The notes under the pieces were generated by a model. The model was not told the DNA's origin and searched no databases. It saw nothing but the letters and a program-made list of their open reading frames with translations. Source: Chionoecetes opilio (lineage: Eukaryota; Arthropoda; Malacostraca; Decapoda; Majidae). From it: a stretch of 64,000 nucleotides of DNA. Positions 47,559-59,000 of this stretch are shown one piece after another. The position numbers and the translations under genes were made by a program. Numbering within the stretch: the first letter of the stretch is position 1; every line of letters starts with the position of its first letter. Location of the stretch: assembly GCA_016584305.1 (NCBI GenBank), contig JACEEZ010016190.1:241001-305000 (forward strand). The letters run 5' to 3'.

Positions 47559-50402
47559 TCAATACCCATTTACTTTACAGTGCGCGTCAAGTCTGTTTTT
47601 GAATGTAGTTATTGTGTTGGCTCCGACAACATTTGCTGGTAACTTGTTCCATCGATCAACGACTCTAACATTGAAATAATTTTTACGGAGATCGGTGATG
47701 CAACGTTGACCGTTTAGTTTTAAACCATTATTTCTTGTTGTCACTTGAGTTGAAAGCTCGAATAGGTTTTCTTGATTAATGACATCAAAACATTTTAGGA
47801 TCTTAAAGGTTTCTATCAAGTCCCCACGGATTCTACGATCCTTTAAGGAAAACATATTAAGTTTCCGCAGTCTCTCTTCATAAGATGAATTTCGCAGAGA
47901 TGGAATTTGTTTGGTTGCTCTTCTTTGCACTGATTCCAATTTGGCTTGATCTTTTACGAAACAGGGCGACCAGAATTGAACGGCATATTCCAAGTGCGGC
48001 CTAACCAAGGACGTGTATAATTGTGTCATTACTTTCGGAGTTTTATGTTCAAATATACGTTTAATAAAGCCCAACATCATATTTGCCTTTTTACTGGCAG
48101 CTAGGCAATGCGGACTGGTTTTCAGATCATTACTGATGATGACACCTAAATCCTTTTCCTGTTGTACTTCAGTTAACGATTTATTTTGCATTTGATAGTT
48201 ATATTTGAGGTTATCGTTGCCTATATACATTACTTTACATTTATCGGAATTGAATTTTAATAGCCATTTATCACTCCAATCTGATAGTTTGTCGAGATAA
48301 CTTTGTATGAGTTCGCAGTTTTCTCTAGAATATGCTTTACCGCCTAATTTGGTGTCATCTGCAAATTTCGATATTTTAGATACAAGTCCCCAGTCCAGAT
48401 CGTTGATATATATCAGAAAAAGAGTAGGACCCAAGACCGAGCCCTGAGGCACCCCACTAGTGACATCTAACCAATCAGATGCCTCACCATTTATTACTAC
48501 CCGTTGCTTACGATTTGAAAGCCAATCGCCAATCCATGAACATAATTGCTCTCCTATGCCATGTGCCCTTAGCTTGGTCAACAGTCGCTTATGTGGAACT
48601 GTATCGAAGGCTTTCTGAAAATCAAGGTATATTACACCCGAGGGAATTTTTGCGTCCCAGTTTGAATAAATGACATTAAAAAAATCCAGTAGTTTTGTTA
48701 AGCAGGATCTCTTATTTCGAAATCCATGCTGGGAGTTTAGTATAGAGTTATTTTCATCGAGAAAAGACACTATTTTATCCCGCAATATTTTCTCAAATAG
48801 TTTAACAATCACGGACGTTAGACTAATTGGGCGATAATTACTTGCGAGGCTCTTACTCCCTTTCTTGAATATCGGTGTAACATTAGCTAATTTCCACATA
48901 CTAGGAAAATTTTTATCACTTAGCGATTTATTGAAAATAATCTTTAATGGGAGCGAAAGTTGACTGTGACATTCGCGAAGTAGTCGCGACGAGATTTCGT
49001 CCACCCCCACGGATTTTGCTGGGTCAAGTTTCAGCAAATACTTTGATATTTCGTCTACTGTTATCTCTCCTATTACCAGTCTATCCCTTTCGAGTCCCGC
49101 ATACATGTTTACTGGTTCTGGTAATGGAGTTTGGTCTTCTTTAATAAATACCGCATTAAAGTATTCATTGAGTACGAACGCCATACTCTTATTATCATTT
49201 ACCAAGATATTATTATTATCTTTCAGTAGCCCAATACTTGTTTTGACGTTTTTCTTACTTCGAACGTATTGAAAGAACCTTTTCGGGTTTGATTTGGATT
49301 CCTTTGCAATTTTTTCTTCATACTCGCGCTTTTTAGACTTAATTAGTCCTTTGCAGCGACGTTTGACGTCATTGTATTCTCTAGAATCGCAGTCTGCCTT
49401 TGATCGTTTGTAAACTTTATACGCTCGGCGCTTTCTGCCAATGATTTGTTGGATCTCATTATTCATCCAACTGGGTCTGTTTATGTTATTCAAACGTTTT
49501 CTTACCATGGGAACATGTTTTTCCGCCACCGATTGGAGTTTATTAGTGAATACATTACACATGTTTTCGGCGTTATTACCATTTAGTAGGTCAATCCATT
49601 CAACTTCGCTTAGTACCCTGCTGATCTTCGTGAAATCTGCTTTATTATAATTTGGGACTAATAACCGATTTTCTGTGATGTCTACATTGCAATTTATGCC
49701 GCATCTGATTAGCCTGTGATCACTGTTTGCCAAATGTTCACCTATATCGCAGTAATCAATCAGATCAATGTCGGTAGTGAAAACTAAATCTAGGATACTA
49801 TTATCCCTTGTAGGCTCACGGACCACCTGATTTAAATATACTTCGTTCACCATATCAAGCAATCGCATACCTTCTCTATCAGCAGAATTATTATTCCAGT
49901 TTATATGAGGTAGGTTAAGATCTCCACAAATAATTGTATCGTTATTATTGTTCACAACTGACTTTATCTCGTCATACAGGAGGCAATCTACTTCCGCATT
50001 AGATTTGTGAGGACGATATATTGTCCCAATAGTTAGCAATTTACCGTTTAGCTTAATCTTTGCGTAGACTGAGTCATAATGATCTTTGTTTACTTTATCG
50101 ATTTCGATTGCTTGCAAATTTTCTTTAATATAAAGAATGACACCTCCACCTGCTTTATGCGTGCGACAATTTAGGAATGTCTTATAGCCTGGAATGGCTA
50201 TTTCAGCTAATAAATGTTCATCTTTTGTGTTGACCCAACTCTCAGTGATACTGACGATATCTGGCGTTTCGGCAACAACGTATGCTAATAATTCGTTACG
50301 CTTTAAAATAATGCTTCTGGCATTTGTGTAGAGTAATTTAAGTTCCTTGATAGTTTTGGTAACCTTGCGTGAGGGTTTACCGGCAGGGCGTCTACGGTCC
50401 AC
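47559..50402 (-). CDS. CR1-family LINE ORF2: endonuclease and reverse transcriptase, 947 codons, open
   Basis: This is an intact 947-residue frame. The N-terminal apurinic endonuclease shows YTNARS (about residue 25), ITESW (52), GDLNLPHINW (160) and NSDHRLI (226). The RT spans about 455-740: NYRPISLTS (522), LDFQKAFDTV (593, first catalytic Asp), GVPQGSVLGPTLF (650) and the catalytic FADDTKLGG (680). The post-RT region runs KDLGVIISNDLK, TSLVRPHLEYAVQFWSP and RVVDRWNKLPANVV to the end. FADDTKLGG and the esterase ORF1 just upstream are CR1 traits. It nicks the target and reverse-transcribes element RNA there. All catalytic motifs are present, so the protein may be functional, although ORF1 is truncated at 50898. 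Start chosen as the first Met of the open frame; the exact start is uncertain. Confidence 0.9.
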   Translation of the reverse strand: MDRRRPAGKPSRKVTKTIKELKLLYTNARSIILKRNELLAYVVAETPDIVSITESWVNTKDEHLLAEIAIPGYKTFLNCRTHKAGGGVILYIKENLQAIEIDKVNKDHYDSVYAKIKLNGKLLTIGTIYRPHKSNAEVDCLLYDEIKSVVNNNNDTIICGDLNLPHINWNNNSADREGMRLLDMVNEVYLNQVVREPTRDNSILDLVFTTDIDLIDYCDIGEHLANSDHRLIRCGINCNVDITENRLLVPNYNKADFTKISRVLSEVEWIDLLNGNNAENMCNVFTNKLQSVAEKHVPMVRKRLNNINRPSWMNNEIQQIIGRKRRAYKVYKRSKADCDSREYNDVKRRCKGLIKSKKREYEEKIAKESKSNPKRFFQYVRSKKNVKTSIGLLKDNNNILVNDNKSMAFVLNEYFNAVFIKEDQTPLPEPVNMYAGLERDRLVIGEITVDEISKYLLKLDPAKSVGVDEISSRLLRECHSQLSLPLKIIFNKSLSDKNFPSMWKLANVTPIFKKGSKSLASNYRPISLTSVIVKLFEKILRDKIVSFLDENNSILNSQHGFRNKRSCLTKLLDFFNVIYSNWDAKIPSGVIYLDFQKAFDTVPHKRLLTKLRAHGIGEQLCSWIGDWLSNRKQRVVINGEASDWLDVTSGVPQGSVLGPTLFLIYINDLDWGLVSKISKFADDTKLGGKAYSRENCELIQSYLDKLSDWSDKWLLKFNSDKCKVMYIGNDNLKYNYQMQNKSLTEVQQEKDLGVIISNDLKTSPHCLAASKKANMMLGFIKRIFEHKTPKVMTQLYTSLVRPHLEYAVQFWSPCFVKDQAKLESVQRRATKQIPSLRNSSYEERLRKLNMFSLKDRRIRGDLIETFKILKCFDVINQENLFELSTQVTTRNNGLKLNGQRCITDLRKNYFNVRVVDRWNKLPANVVGANTITTFKNRLDAHCKVNGY

Positions 50403-50533
50403 TGTTACAGGGCGCTTGATTAAGTTACTTTGATTAGTATTTGCGGAAACGGGACGTGACCCAGCGTTGCTGTGGGGTAAGAAAGGGGTTAAGGTGATGC
50501 TGCTACCGCCGTCCGCTCGTCGTTTTTTTATCT

Positions 50534-50898
50534 TTAAGAAGAAACTTTATCATTTAGCAGACGTCCTAATCGTGCATGGCCGACGGGGCTGAGGTGGAGT
50601 CCGTCATCCCCATATAGGATGGAATCCTCAACCAGGATGGGATCCTCGTAGAAATTATCCCAGAAGTTTGCGAAGTCTACATTCTCCTGTGCACAAAGAG
50701 ACCTCAGTCGGTTATTTGCGCTGAACGCCTTATCGTAAAAGCGTCGGCCTACTCCTAGTCTGGGGAGAATTCCTGAAATAATGATATGATTAGTTTTAGT
50801 CTTGAATTTCCGGATCAACTTCCTGTACTTGTCCAGAATTTCTTCAGATCCGCTACTGTACACGTCGTTTGTTCCTGCATGGATGACATAGAGAGTGT
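50534..50898 (-). pseudogene. CR1 ORF1, C-terminal SGNH-type esterase domain (5' truncated)
   Basis: The minus strand reads VIHAGTNDVYSSGSEE, then IIISGILPRLG, and ends GDDGLHLSPVGHARLGRLL. GTND (block III) and DGLH (block V, catalytic Asp-His) are hallmarks of the SGNH/GDSL hydrolase domain known from ORF1 of CR1-like elements. The catalytic Ser block I would lie upstream but is lost, because the element is cut at 50898 and followed by a (GGA)n tract. ORF2 begins about 130 bp downstream. The domain probably helps the RNP act on lipids or membranes; that role is not established. Confidence 0.85.
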
Positions 50899-51739
50899 TG
50901 AAGAAGGAGGAGGAGAAGAAGGAGGAGGAGGAGGAGGAGAAGGAGGAAAGAATACGTAGAAAGAAAAGACTTACGGCCTCTTATATTTACATCCTGATCT
51001 AACCCAGATTCGTGATCTAGATTCCACTCAGATCATGATCCAATCTGGATTCGCCGCGCATAAACAGAACACATCGGAGACGTCAGATCAAAACAATAAC
51101 AAAGGCTGGACTAGACGCCTGCCACGAATTCGGAGCGTACGGATTGCCCTACTGAACGCACCCCTGGCTGAACACAGCTACTGTATAAAATGTTCTTATC
51201 CTGGTATTTGGCAAGTAAAACAACATTAGAGAGACCTCCGTCCTGCTTAACCTATACACGTATACCAGTGACACACACAAAATAGAATACAATGCTATTG
51301 TAAAGAGTTGTGGCTTTACGAAAGACGTATCATATGGTCAATCAAAATTTGATAGACTCGGCAGGAATTTCTGGGTTTCCTGGGACACTTGAAAGTTCCA
51401 GTGCCTCATACATTGAAGTTTACCCTCATGGCACTCAGCATAAGGAATATCATTAAAAAAAATACGAGATCCTCGACATATAAATTTCAGATCCCTGCTG
51501 TATGAATACATTGATTGAATGGACAGTCTTTGTTGATTCCCGTATATGGAACACACCACAGTCCCGACTGCTGTTGTATTTAATTGCTGTTATTTCCCAG
51601 CTGTGGACTAGCGTCACAGAGAGTCTGTGCTAAGCCGTATATTTTGGGCCTCATCCTCAATCTGCTTTGTGACAAAATGAAACTAGGGGTAGCAAACCAG
51701 GTAGGCAAACTACATACTAGCTCTTATTTTGGTATTATT
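50899..51739. other. (GGA)n tract (50900-50945), then unassigned sequence
   Basis: GGAGGA-type purine repeats adjoin the broken CR1 5' end. From 50950 to 51739 I see no gene; ATCTGGATTC/GAATCTGG-like motifs near 51000-51055 are noted only. Confidence 0.5.
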
Positions 51740-52398
51740 CTAGTGTTTGCCCATACTTCCCCCTCTTCCCTAAAACAAGCTTGGGGACCTGGTGGAATGT
51801 GGAATATTTAGCTGGGGTACAAAATATGCGTCGCAACCACATAGTTTTTGAGTTAGGGATGTTGTAAAAATCCCTAGATCTAGGGAAATTGGATATGATT
51901 TGATGTCCAAAGACGTGTTAACCTGACGATCCTCATAAACAGAATGATGACCGAAGTGTCTAGCCCCCCCCCCCCAACACCCCCCCGCTAAGAGGTAAGG
52001 TAAAATTTTGTCAGGTTACCGGGCGGTCGAGGGAGGGAGGAGCCCCACCTGTTAGGAAGTTAGATTAGTTAGAGTATCGAAGGGGGGGGGGGGCGTCGAG
52101 GGGGGCAACCACCCGGTCGGTTAGGTTAAATTTGGTTAGGTTAGGTTAGATTACCGGGGGTCGAGAGGGGCGGAGTCTCCCCGCTAATAGGTTAGGTTAA
52201 AATGTATTTGGTTAGATAAATTCTCCTAGATCTAAGGAAATTACCCTAAATCTAGGGAATGTTGGTTCCCTTACATAACTCCAAAATACGTGTTTCCAAC
52301 GCATTATTTGCTCCCCACCGGAAAACCCTGCATTCCCACAGGTCCCCAAGCTTGTTGGAGGGAAGGGGGTTGTATTGTAGAGTATGGGCAAAAGCTAG
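51740..52398. mobile_element. Stand-alone foldback element with TTAGG-like core
   Basis: Ends CTAGTGTTTGCCCATAC and, inverted, CTAGCTTTTGCCCATAC. Arms of about 150 bp include AAGCTTG, AAAATATGCGT and CCCTAGATCTAGGG. The core holds GGTTAGGTTAGATTAC-type units and C/G runs. It is the same family as the centre (5666-6282) of the Helitron-borne foldback. No ORF. Confidence 0.75.
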
Positions 52399-52534
52399 AA
52401 ATTTACCTTTATTTTGTCAAGGAATTCCCTTACTCAGCTGTTGGTTATGCTGACAGTATACATGAGCCTAAAGGTCTTTAAGACTATTGGGAGAGAAGTA
52501 TAATTGCATTTCATTACTTTTCAAGAAATGATAC
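52399..52534. other. Unassigned spacer
   Basis: No feature recognised. Confidence 0.4.
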
Positions 52535-52912
52535 GCACATTTGGGGAGGCGGTAACAGAGTGGTTAGTGTCACCGAGTGGCGTTCTCGAAGACCCGAGTT
52601 CAATCCCGAGTGAGACTCATAAATCCTCTTAAAATGTTTCTGCACCGTCGAGTGGCCTAAGAACACCCACATGCCCTTTTCATTAACTCTACCTTCGATT
52701 GTGAGTGTATCGGACGACACAGGGGGGCGGCATGAGCCTCTAATTACAGGCGTCACTATACAAAAATCACGCATCATTGCATGCGCCACCACGGGCGAGG
52801 GCTAACCATCACAGCCCTCAAGTAAGCCACCAGGGCTTACCATCCGAGCCCTGGAGATCACTGCCTACAGGCGCTATAGGCATAAATGTAAAAAACAAAA
52901 ACAAAAAAAAGC
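52535..52912 (+). repeat. tRNA-derived SINE, family IV
   Basis: A-box-like GGTAACAGAGTGGTTAGTG and B-box-like GAGTTCAATCCC, a unique body, a CAGGGCTTACCATCCGAGCC segment and an AAAAACAAAAAC tail. A fragment of the 3' part recurs at 54360-54430. Confidence 0.78.
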
Positions 52913-53029
52913 ATGATTGCTGGCATACCTAACCTTTACTCTGCAGCCCAGATTCATCGAACAATTCAAGGTCCATTGAATTTTGGTATTTTTTTTACCT
53001 ATGACTACACATGTCATACAATTATTATT

Positions 53030-53065
53030 ATTAATATATATATATTATATATTATATATAATATA

Positions 53066-53097
<32 letters not shown>

Positions 53098-53168
53098 GCC
53101 AAAGCAAAGGGGCCAGAGGCTGGACGCCTATACTTATATATATTAATATATATATATATATATATATA

Positions 53169-53238
<70 letters not shown>
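53030..53238. repeat. (TA)n array with an embedded inverted scrap of the hairpin repeat
   Basis: TA/TATAT repeats are split at 53095-53132 by the inverse of the first 35 bases of the repeat that starts at 53239 (GGCGTCCAGCCTCTGGCC). Confidence 0.9.
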
Positions 53239-53239
<1 letters not shown>

Positions 53240-53552
53240 CAAGTATAGGCGTCCAGCCTCTGGCCCCTTTGCTTTTGGCTCAGGTCTTGCGGGTGGAACG
53301 TGGCAGCGAGCCACGTTCCAGCCAATTAACTCATTACGCTAATTACTCATTAAGGGCTTATTCTACGCAAAAAGTTTGTTTCACAGACCCCCATTGGTGA
53401 TTTTGACAGCACTACTTGCATGTCAAATTTCAGGTCAATCCGACAATATTTAGGAGTAGTTATTAACTTTTTGGCTTAAACTTAGTTCCACTCCCCTTAC
53501 CCGAATGGGTCTTATGGTAAGTAGCAGCTCGCTTCGCTCGCTGCCAATAAGT
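53239..53552 (+). repeat. Hairpin-bearing about 315-bp repeat, copy 1
   Basis: Begins ATCAAGTATAGGCGTCCAGC. It contains the palindrome AACGTGGCAGCGAGCCACGTT and ends with the stem-loop GCAGCTCGCTTCGCTCGCTG followed by CCAAT. Copy 2 is at 53589-53902. The TC start and terminal hairpin recall Helitrons, but there is no CTRR end. Confidence 0.85.
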
Positions 53553-53588
53553 AGTTAATATTCCTTAAAAGAAAGAGAATACAGTACA

Positions 53589-53902
53589 TCAAGTATAGGC
53601 GTCCAGCCTCTGGCCCCTTTGCTTTTGGCTCAGTTATTGCGGCTGGAACGTGGCAGCGAGCCATGTTCCAGCCAATTAACTCATTACGCTAATTACTCAT
53701 TAGGGCTTGTTCTACGCAAAAAGTTTGTTGCACAGACCCCCATTGATTTTGACAGCACTACTTGCATGTCAAATTCCAGCTCAATCCGACAATATTTAGG
53801 AGTAGTTATTAACTTTTTGGCTTAAACTTGGTTCCACTCCCCTTACGCGAATGGGTCTTATGGTAAGTAGCAGCTCGCTTCGCTCGCTGCCAATCAATCA
53901 AC
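53589..53902 (+). repeat. Hairpin-bearing about 315-bp repeat, copy 2
   Basis: Near-identical to 53239-53552 (small indels such as CATTGGTGATTTTG versus CATTGATTTTG). A 36-bp unique spacer separates the copies. Confidence 0.88.
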
Positions 53903-53904
53903 AA

Positions 53905-54230
53905 CAATTTTCTGCTTACGTTTGTTTCATACATTTCACTGGATGAATTTTTCAATAATTTTGGAGTTGATTTCAGCATACCGTAGAAGTCTATGCAGCC
54001 TGATGTTTGAAGTTTATCTTTGTTGTTAATAATGTTTTTATAGTTGGGACTTTCAGTCGGGATTTTTTCAGATGTCCATATCATATTAATGTGAAAGAAT
54101 GTACGTTCAGAAGGATTTATTCCAACGAGGCAGAGTATAAACCGAACCATTTCTGACATGGATTGGTGATCATGACATCTCTGGCCTTGAGATGAGTAAA
54201 AATTTGCACCCAACAATAACAACAACCCAG
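53905..54230 (-). pseudogene. hAT transposase C-terminal (dimerisation region) remnant
   Basis: The minus strand reads MSEMVRFILCLVGINPSER, then FHINMIWTSEK, then CIDFYGMLKSTPKLLK. This matches the pattern of the hAT dimerisation domain in ZBED-like transposases (xxNAxxERxFSxxNxxWTxERxxL). The Asn/Glu-Arg core is partly kept (INPSER). No catalytic DDE part is in the window and the frame is cut on both sides. Confidence 0.6.
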
Positions 54231-54359
54231 GTGGTACACACACCTGGGACTTCAACGAAAAAGCGAGACAAACGTAAAAAAAGCGGTACATTTTACTCAC
54301 ATTAAAAAAACCGGGACAGATGCTAAAAAAAGCGTGACTCTGGTTACCTTAAACATACA

Positions 54360-54600
54360 GGGCTAACCATCTGAATCCTTAAAGAAGATAAAAGCCCAAA
54401 GGCACCATAGGATCAACACGTAAAATAAAGAAATGCTACCTACTATTACCACTACTACTGCTACTACTAATTTTAATACTACTGCTGGCGTTGCTACTGC
54501 TACTACTGCTACTACTTTTACAACTCTTACTACCAATATTACTGTTATTAGTGACAATAACGATAATACCAATGATATTAACAATAATGATAATAGTTAT
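54360..54600. repeat. SINE IV 3' scrap and imperfect (ACT)n/(AAT)n tract
   Basis: GGGCTAACCATCTGAATCC resembles the SINE IV tail. TACTACTACTG and AACAATAATGATAATAG simple repeats follow. Confidence 0.5.
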
Positions 54601-54691
54601 TTTTTATAATGATACTGATTATAGTGGTGAGGATGATAACACGTGAACCAGTCAGTCAATAACTACAATGTAAATGTATTTCCTCTACCAG

Positions 54692-54806
54692 GTGAGGCTG
54701 CCAGCTGCAGCTGCCTCCCCAAGCCTCTACCCTTGTGTGTTCCCTAGCTGCCAGTCACGCGCAGCCTTAACTCAACAGGTGGTAGCTGATCGGAAATCGA
54801 TGACAG
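54692..54806 (+). CDS. Possible host-gene internal exon (hypothetical)
   Basis: A 115-bp open stretch is bounded by a good acceptor (TTTCCTCTACCAG) and donor (GACAG|GTAAGA) and lies outside recognised repeats. The frame reads LPAAAASPSLYPCVFPS, then CQSRAALTQQVVADRKS. It is more GC-rich than its flanks, as exons often are. I do not recognise the protein and no neighbouring exon is evident. A chance match is quite possible. Confidence 0.25.
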
Positions 54807-54926
54807 GTAAGAAACATAAAAGAGACCAAGAAGATAATGAGATGGAAGAGGATTAACTCATTTGGGTGAATAATAATATGCAATCTATCTCAAATTAGGT
54901 AATTTATCTTTCTGTTTTTCATATAC

Positions 54927-54931
54927 ACACG

Positions 54932-55030
<99 letters not shown>

Positions 55031-55032
55031 AT
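54927..55032. repeat. (AC)n microsatellite, left part
   Basis: AC array ending at the hAT-like insertion. The other side of the insertion (62192-62334) is also (AC)n, so one array was probably split. Confidence 0.95.
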
Positions 55033-56030
55033 ATACACTAGTGATGGACCGAATGTATTTTCCGTATTCGCGAATGCGAATGCGAATATTTGGTTTTAAT
55101 ATTCGCGAATGCGAATGCGAATTGCGAATATTACATAATATTTCAAGTAATACAATATTTTTGATATCATACAGGTAACTGAAATATTTTGTGTGTATTG
55201 TAAGAGTTCAGCCATAAAAATATGAATGTCTAAGGTAAACTCCGTTCAATTTTCTATGTTTCCAGGTTGCGGGACGAGGACCCACTCCTACACAAATACT
55301 TACATAATAATATCTTACATGAATAATTATTATTGCAATGTTTACACTTTGCAATGTCATTAGAGATAATCTCGAAATACGTAATCCCACCACACTGGTG
55401 TGACTGGACGCCATTATAGTCAGGGAGCCATATGAGCATGGGGTGACTTGATTGATATAGTTTTTTTCTCACCTGATTCTGAGGCCTAAGGTATCCCATA
55501 AACATAAACTGGCTGGTAAATTGAGCATACCCTTGAGCATTTCTCAAAATTCAAGATGGCCGCCAAGATGCCCACCGGAGCCTGATATTTGCTGTGAAAT
55601 AGCTAGTTTATGAATCCCTTGACCAATTTCAATGAACTTTGGGTTGATTTATAGGTTTTTAATGATGCCCGACTCATTAGATACACTTTTGAAACCCTAT
55701 GAGGTAATTTTCAAGAACAAATGACCAGGTCAAGGGCATTTTCTTTCCCATAATTGCAGAAAATACATATATAAGGCTGTCTCTGCAATTCATGTTATGA
55801 TAATTTGTTTCTTTATACAATTTAAGAGTATATGCTAGATGTTGAATGTGATAAAGGGTGGTGCAAGGTCATTTTATGCAATAACATATTTTGCTAGGTG
55901 CTGGTTGTGATCAATAGTCAAGCTAAAGGAACAAACAAACCGAAATCAATTATGTTTAATTTCAAGGCACCAACAAAAGATTGAAGATTCAATACACATA
56001 GACACTAATTTATATGAGATTGTTCAGGTT

Positions 56031-59000
56031 TTATTCGAGTTCAGCAGATGATCCAGGTTTCTTTTTACAGGTGACACCTTTGCACACACAAAAAAGGGTA
56101 CACATAAGGCCTTGAGACTTGCATCTACACCTATTCGTGGCACACGGGTTGAGACTGTCGCACCCACATTTTATCACTTTTAGTAGCTCCTTTGGTGCCA
56201 AGGGTGTATCAGCAGGGACGATTGTGGGGATAATTATTGTACTACCCTCAAGACGTGTCCAGCCGTGGTCTACAGGGTCAAGAAAAGGTGGATGAGGTTC
56301 AAGGGCGTTATACCACACAGCAAGCTGGAAATGTGCTCGGAGAGCATTTTGGCGAAATGCTTCAGAGGTTGGGGGAAGTGAGCAGAGCTTAGGGGGCTCG
56401 AGGGTACATTTTCTCATCTTAGTCATCCATGCCTCCACTCTAGCTTCTGTCAGGATATTCTTGCCAGTCAGATTGTAGCATGCAAGTGTGAATTGAGCAG
56501 CCTCCTCAATCATATGATGGTAGGAGATCGCCGGCAGTGTCGCATCTCCCATGAAGTGAAATAAGACAACACCTGCAACAAAAGATTCAGTATATTGTTA
56601 TTATTAGCATTATGAGTAGTCCAGATTTTCTATGGTTATCACATTATTGTTCCCCAATATGAAACCCAATATCATCTCACCTTCTCGCAGAACCTTGAGA
56701 ACCTTTTTCTTGCCAATCCCAAAGCAGGATGCCACAGTGTCACACCCACTGAGGGCAGGTGCGGCAAACAGCCCGGGGATGATTGACATGTGTGTTTGTA
56801 TAGTGAGATCAATATCAATGACACCACGATGGCGCTGAGGCCACTCCATGTAGATGGGACCACTAACAAGACAGCCAGCATGCTTGAAATGGACCAACAG
56901 CACAAAAACGTCTGTATCATCAGCGACGATGACACGGGCACCCTTGTTAATCACTTCACGACTTGCAACCTAGTAATGAACAATGATAATCATGAAAAGG
57001 TCTCTTTAGCACACGAACCACTAATAATGGTATTAATAATAGTTACTATCCACGATTATATCATTAATTTATAATGGATCTACCTGCTGGAGGATGATGG
57101 TGTCAGCCTCCTCTTTGGTCATCTCAAGATCTCTACGTCTGATCACAGTTCCACCTGGCAGCTCGAAGGGAACACCTTCTGCGCCAGTGAGAATCAGTGA
57201 GTGTGTGACTTCATCATCCTTGCGGTCTATCAGGTCTTTAATGATAAAGTTGATGATCTGAACCTTGTTTGATGTGACAGTGAATAAAACCTTTGCTTTG
57301 TCCTCCTCGGGACACACTCATTGTCTTGGGCGACTTCAATGCTACTATTGGCACTGTGAGAGATGGCTACGAGTTGTGTGTTGGTCCCCATGGCTCCGGT
57401 ACCAGAAACACCAACAGTTCTCTGCTTCTGAACTTTGCAAGGTCCAGAAGGTTGAGAATTGCAGGTTCTTGGTATCAGAGACCAGAGCTGCACCGCTGGA
57501 CATGGTATAGTAATGCCGGAGGGGTAGCTAAGGAGATCGACCACATCCTCGTTAGTACTCGTTGGAGGATCCTCCAGAACTGCAGGGTTTACCGGAGTGC
57601 TGAGTTCTTTGGAACAGATCACAGACTTGTTGTTGCTACACTTAAGCTTCATGTCAAGTCCAGAAGAATCTCAAGAGGTAACCATACTGTGTTTCATCTT
57701 GAGAAACTGAAGGACTTGACTTGTGCTCATGAGTATGCGGTGGCAGTCTCAAATCGGTTTGATGTGCTCGGTGCTCTCGGGGATCCTGTAGAACTGTGGG
57801 ATACCTTCAAACGTGAAACTCTACAGGCTGCCAAGGAGTGTATTGGGGAGCACCCGAGGTCAAGGCGTGGTTTTGTCTCGACGGAGACGCTGGAGAAAAT
57901 CGAGGAGAGTCGCGCTGCCAGGCTGGCTGGGAACCGGCACCAGCACAGGGCTCTGTCACGCCGGACTAGAACCCTCCTGAGGAGAGACAAGGAGAGGTAT
58001 GTCAGGAGTCTCGCTGAGGGTGTCGAGGGTCATTTGAACGCTAATGACCTCCGACCCGCCTACCGAGCCCTGAAGAAGCTCCGTTCCAAGTCTCCTTCTC
58101 GGGCGAGTGCTATTCGAACAGCAGATGGGCGCCTCGTGTCGGACATGGATGGGCAGATGGCTCGTTTGGCTGAGTACTTTGGGCAGTTGTTCACGGTGGA
58201 CCCTCCAACTGAGCAGCTTCAGACCACTGGGTTACAGGCAGTGGATGCCGATCCTCCCATTGACGAAACCGCACCCTCTCTTGACGAAGTCAGAGAGGCT
58301 GTAGCAAAGTTGAAGGGTGGAAAGGCAGCTGGTGTTTGTAATATCAGTGCGGAGCTCCTCAAAGCTGGGGGTGAGGCCATGATCCGCGGGTTGCATGCTG
58401 TCCTGACTGCCGTGTGGCAATCAGGTACCATTCCTCCTGACTGGAAAAGAGGGCTGGTCGTCCCTATCTGGAAAGGGAAAGGGGACCGTCAGGACTGCAA
58501 CAATTACCGCGGTATTACACTGCTCAGCGTAACAGGCAAGGTGCTTGCCCATCTATTGCTGACACGAATTCGCAGTCATCTGGTGAAGCATCAGAGACCT
58601 CAGCAGTCTGGGTTCACGCCTGGTAAGTCAACAACGGACCGTATCCTAGCGCCTCGTGTCCTGGTGGAACGCCGACGTGAGTTTCGACAGGGGATGCTTG
58701 CAGCCTATGTTGATCTCAAGAAGGCGTTTGACTCAGTGCATCGTGAGTCACTCTGGGATCTTCTGCGACTTCGAGGGATTCCTGCAAGGACTATTGGTTT
58801 GATAACTGGTCTGTATTCTGGGACTGAGAGTGCTGTGAAGTGCGGGGCAGGTGTATCCAGCTTCTTTCCTGTGAATACAGGAGTGAGGCAAGGGTGCGTC
58901 CTTGCCCCATCACTTTTCAACACTTGTATGGACTGGGTATTGGACAAGGTTGTAGATCAAAGTGATTGTGGAGCATCCGTCGGCAACACCAAGATCACTG

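Noticed and set aside
53239..53902. Helitron identity of the hairpin repeats
   Set aside because: TC start and terminal hairpin are suggestive, but there is no CTRR terminus and no clear A|T target, so they are listed only as repeats.
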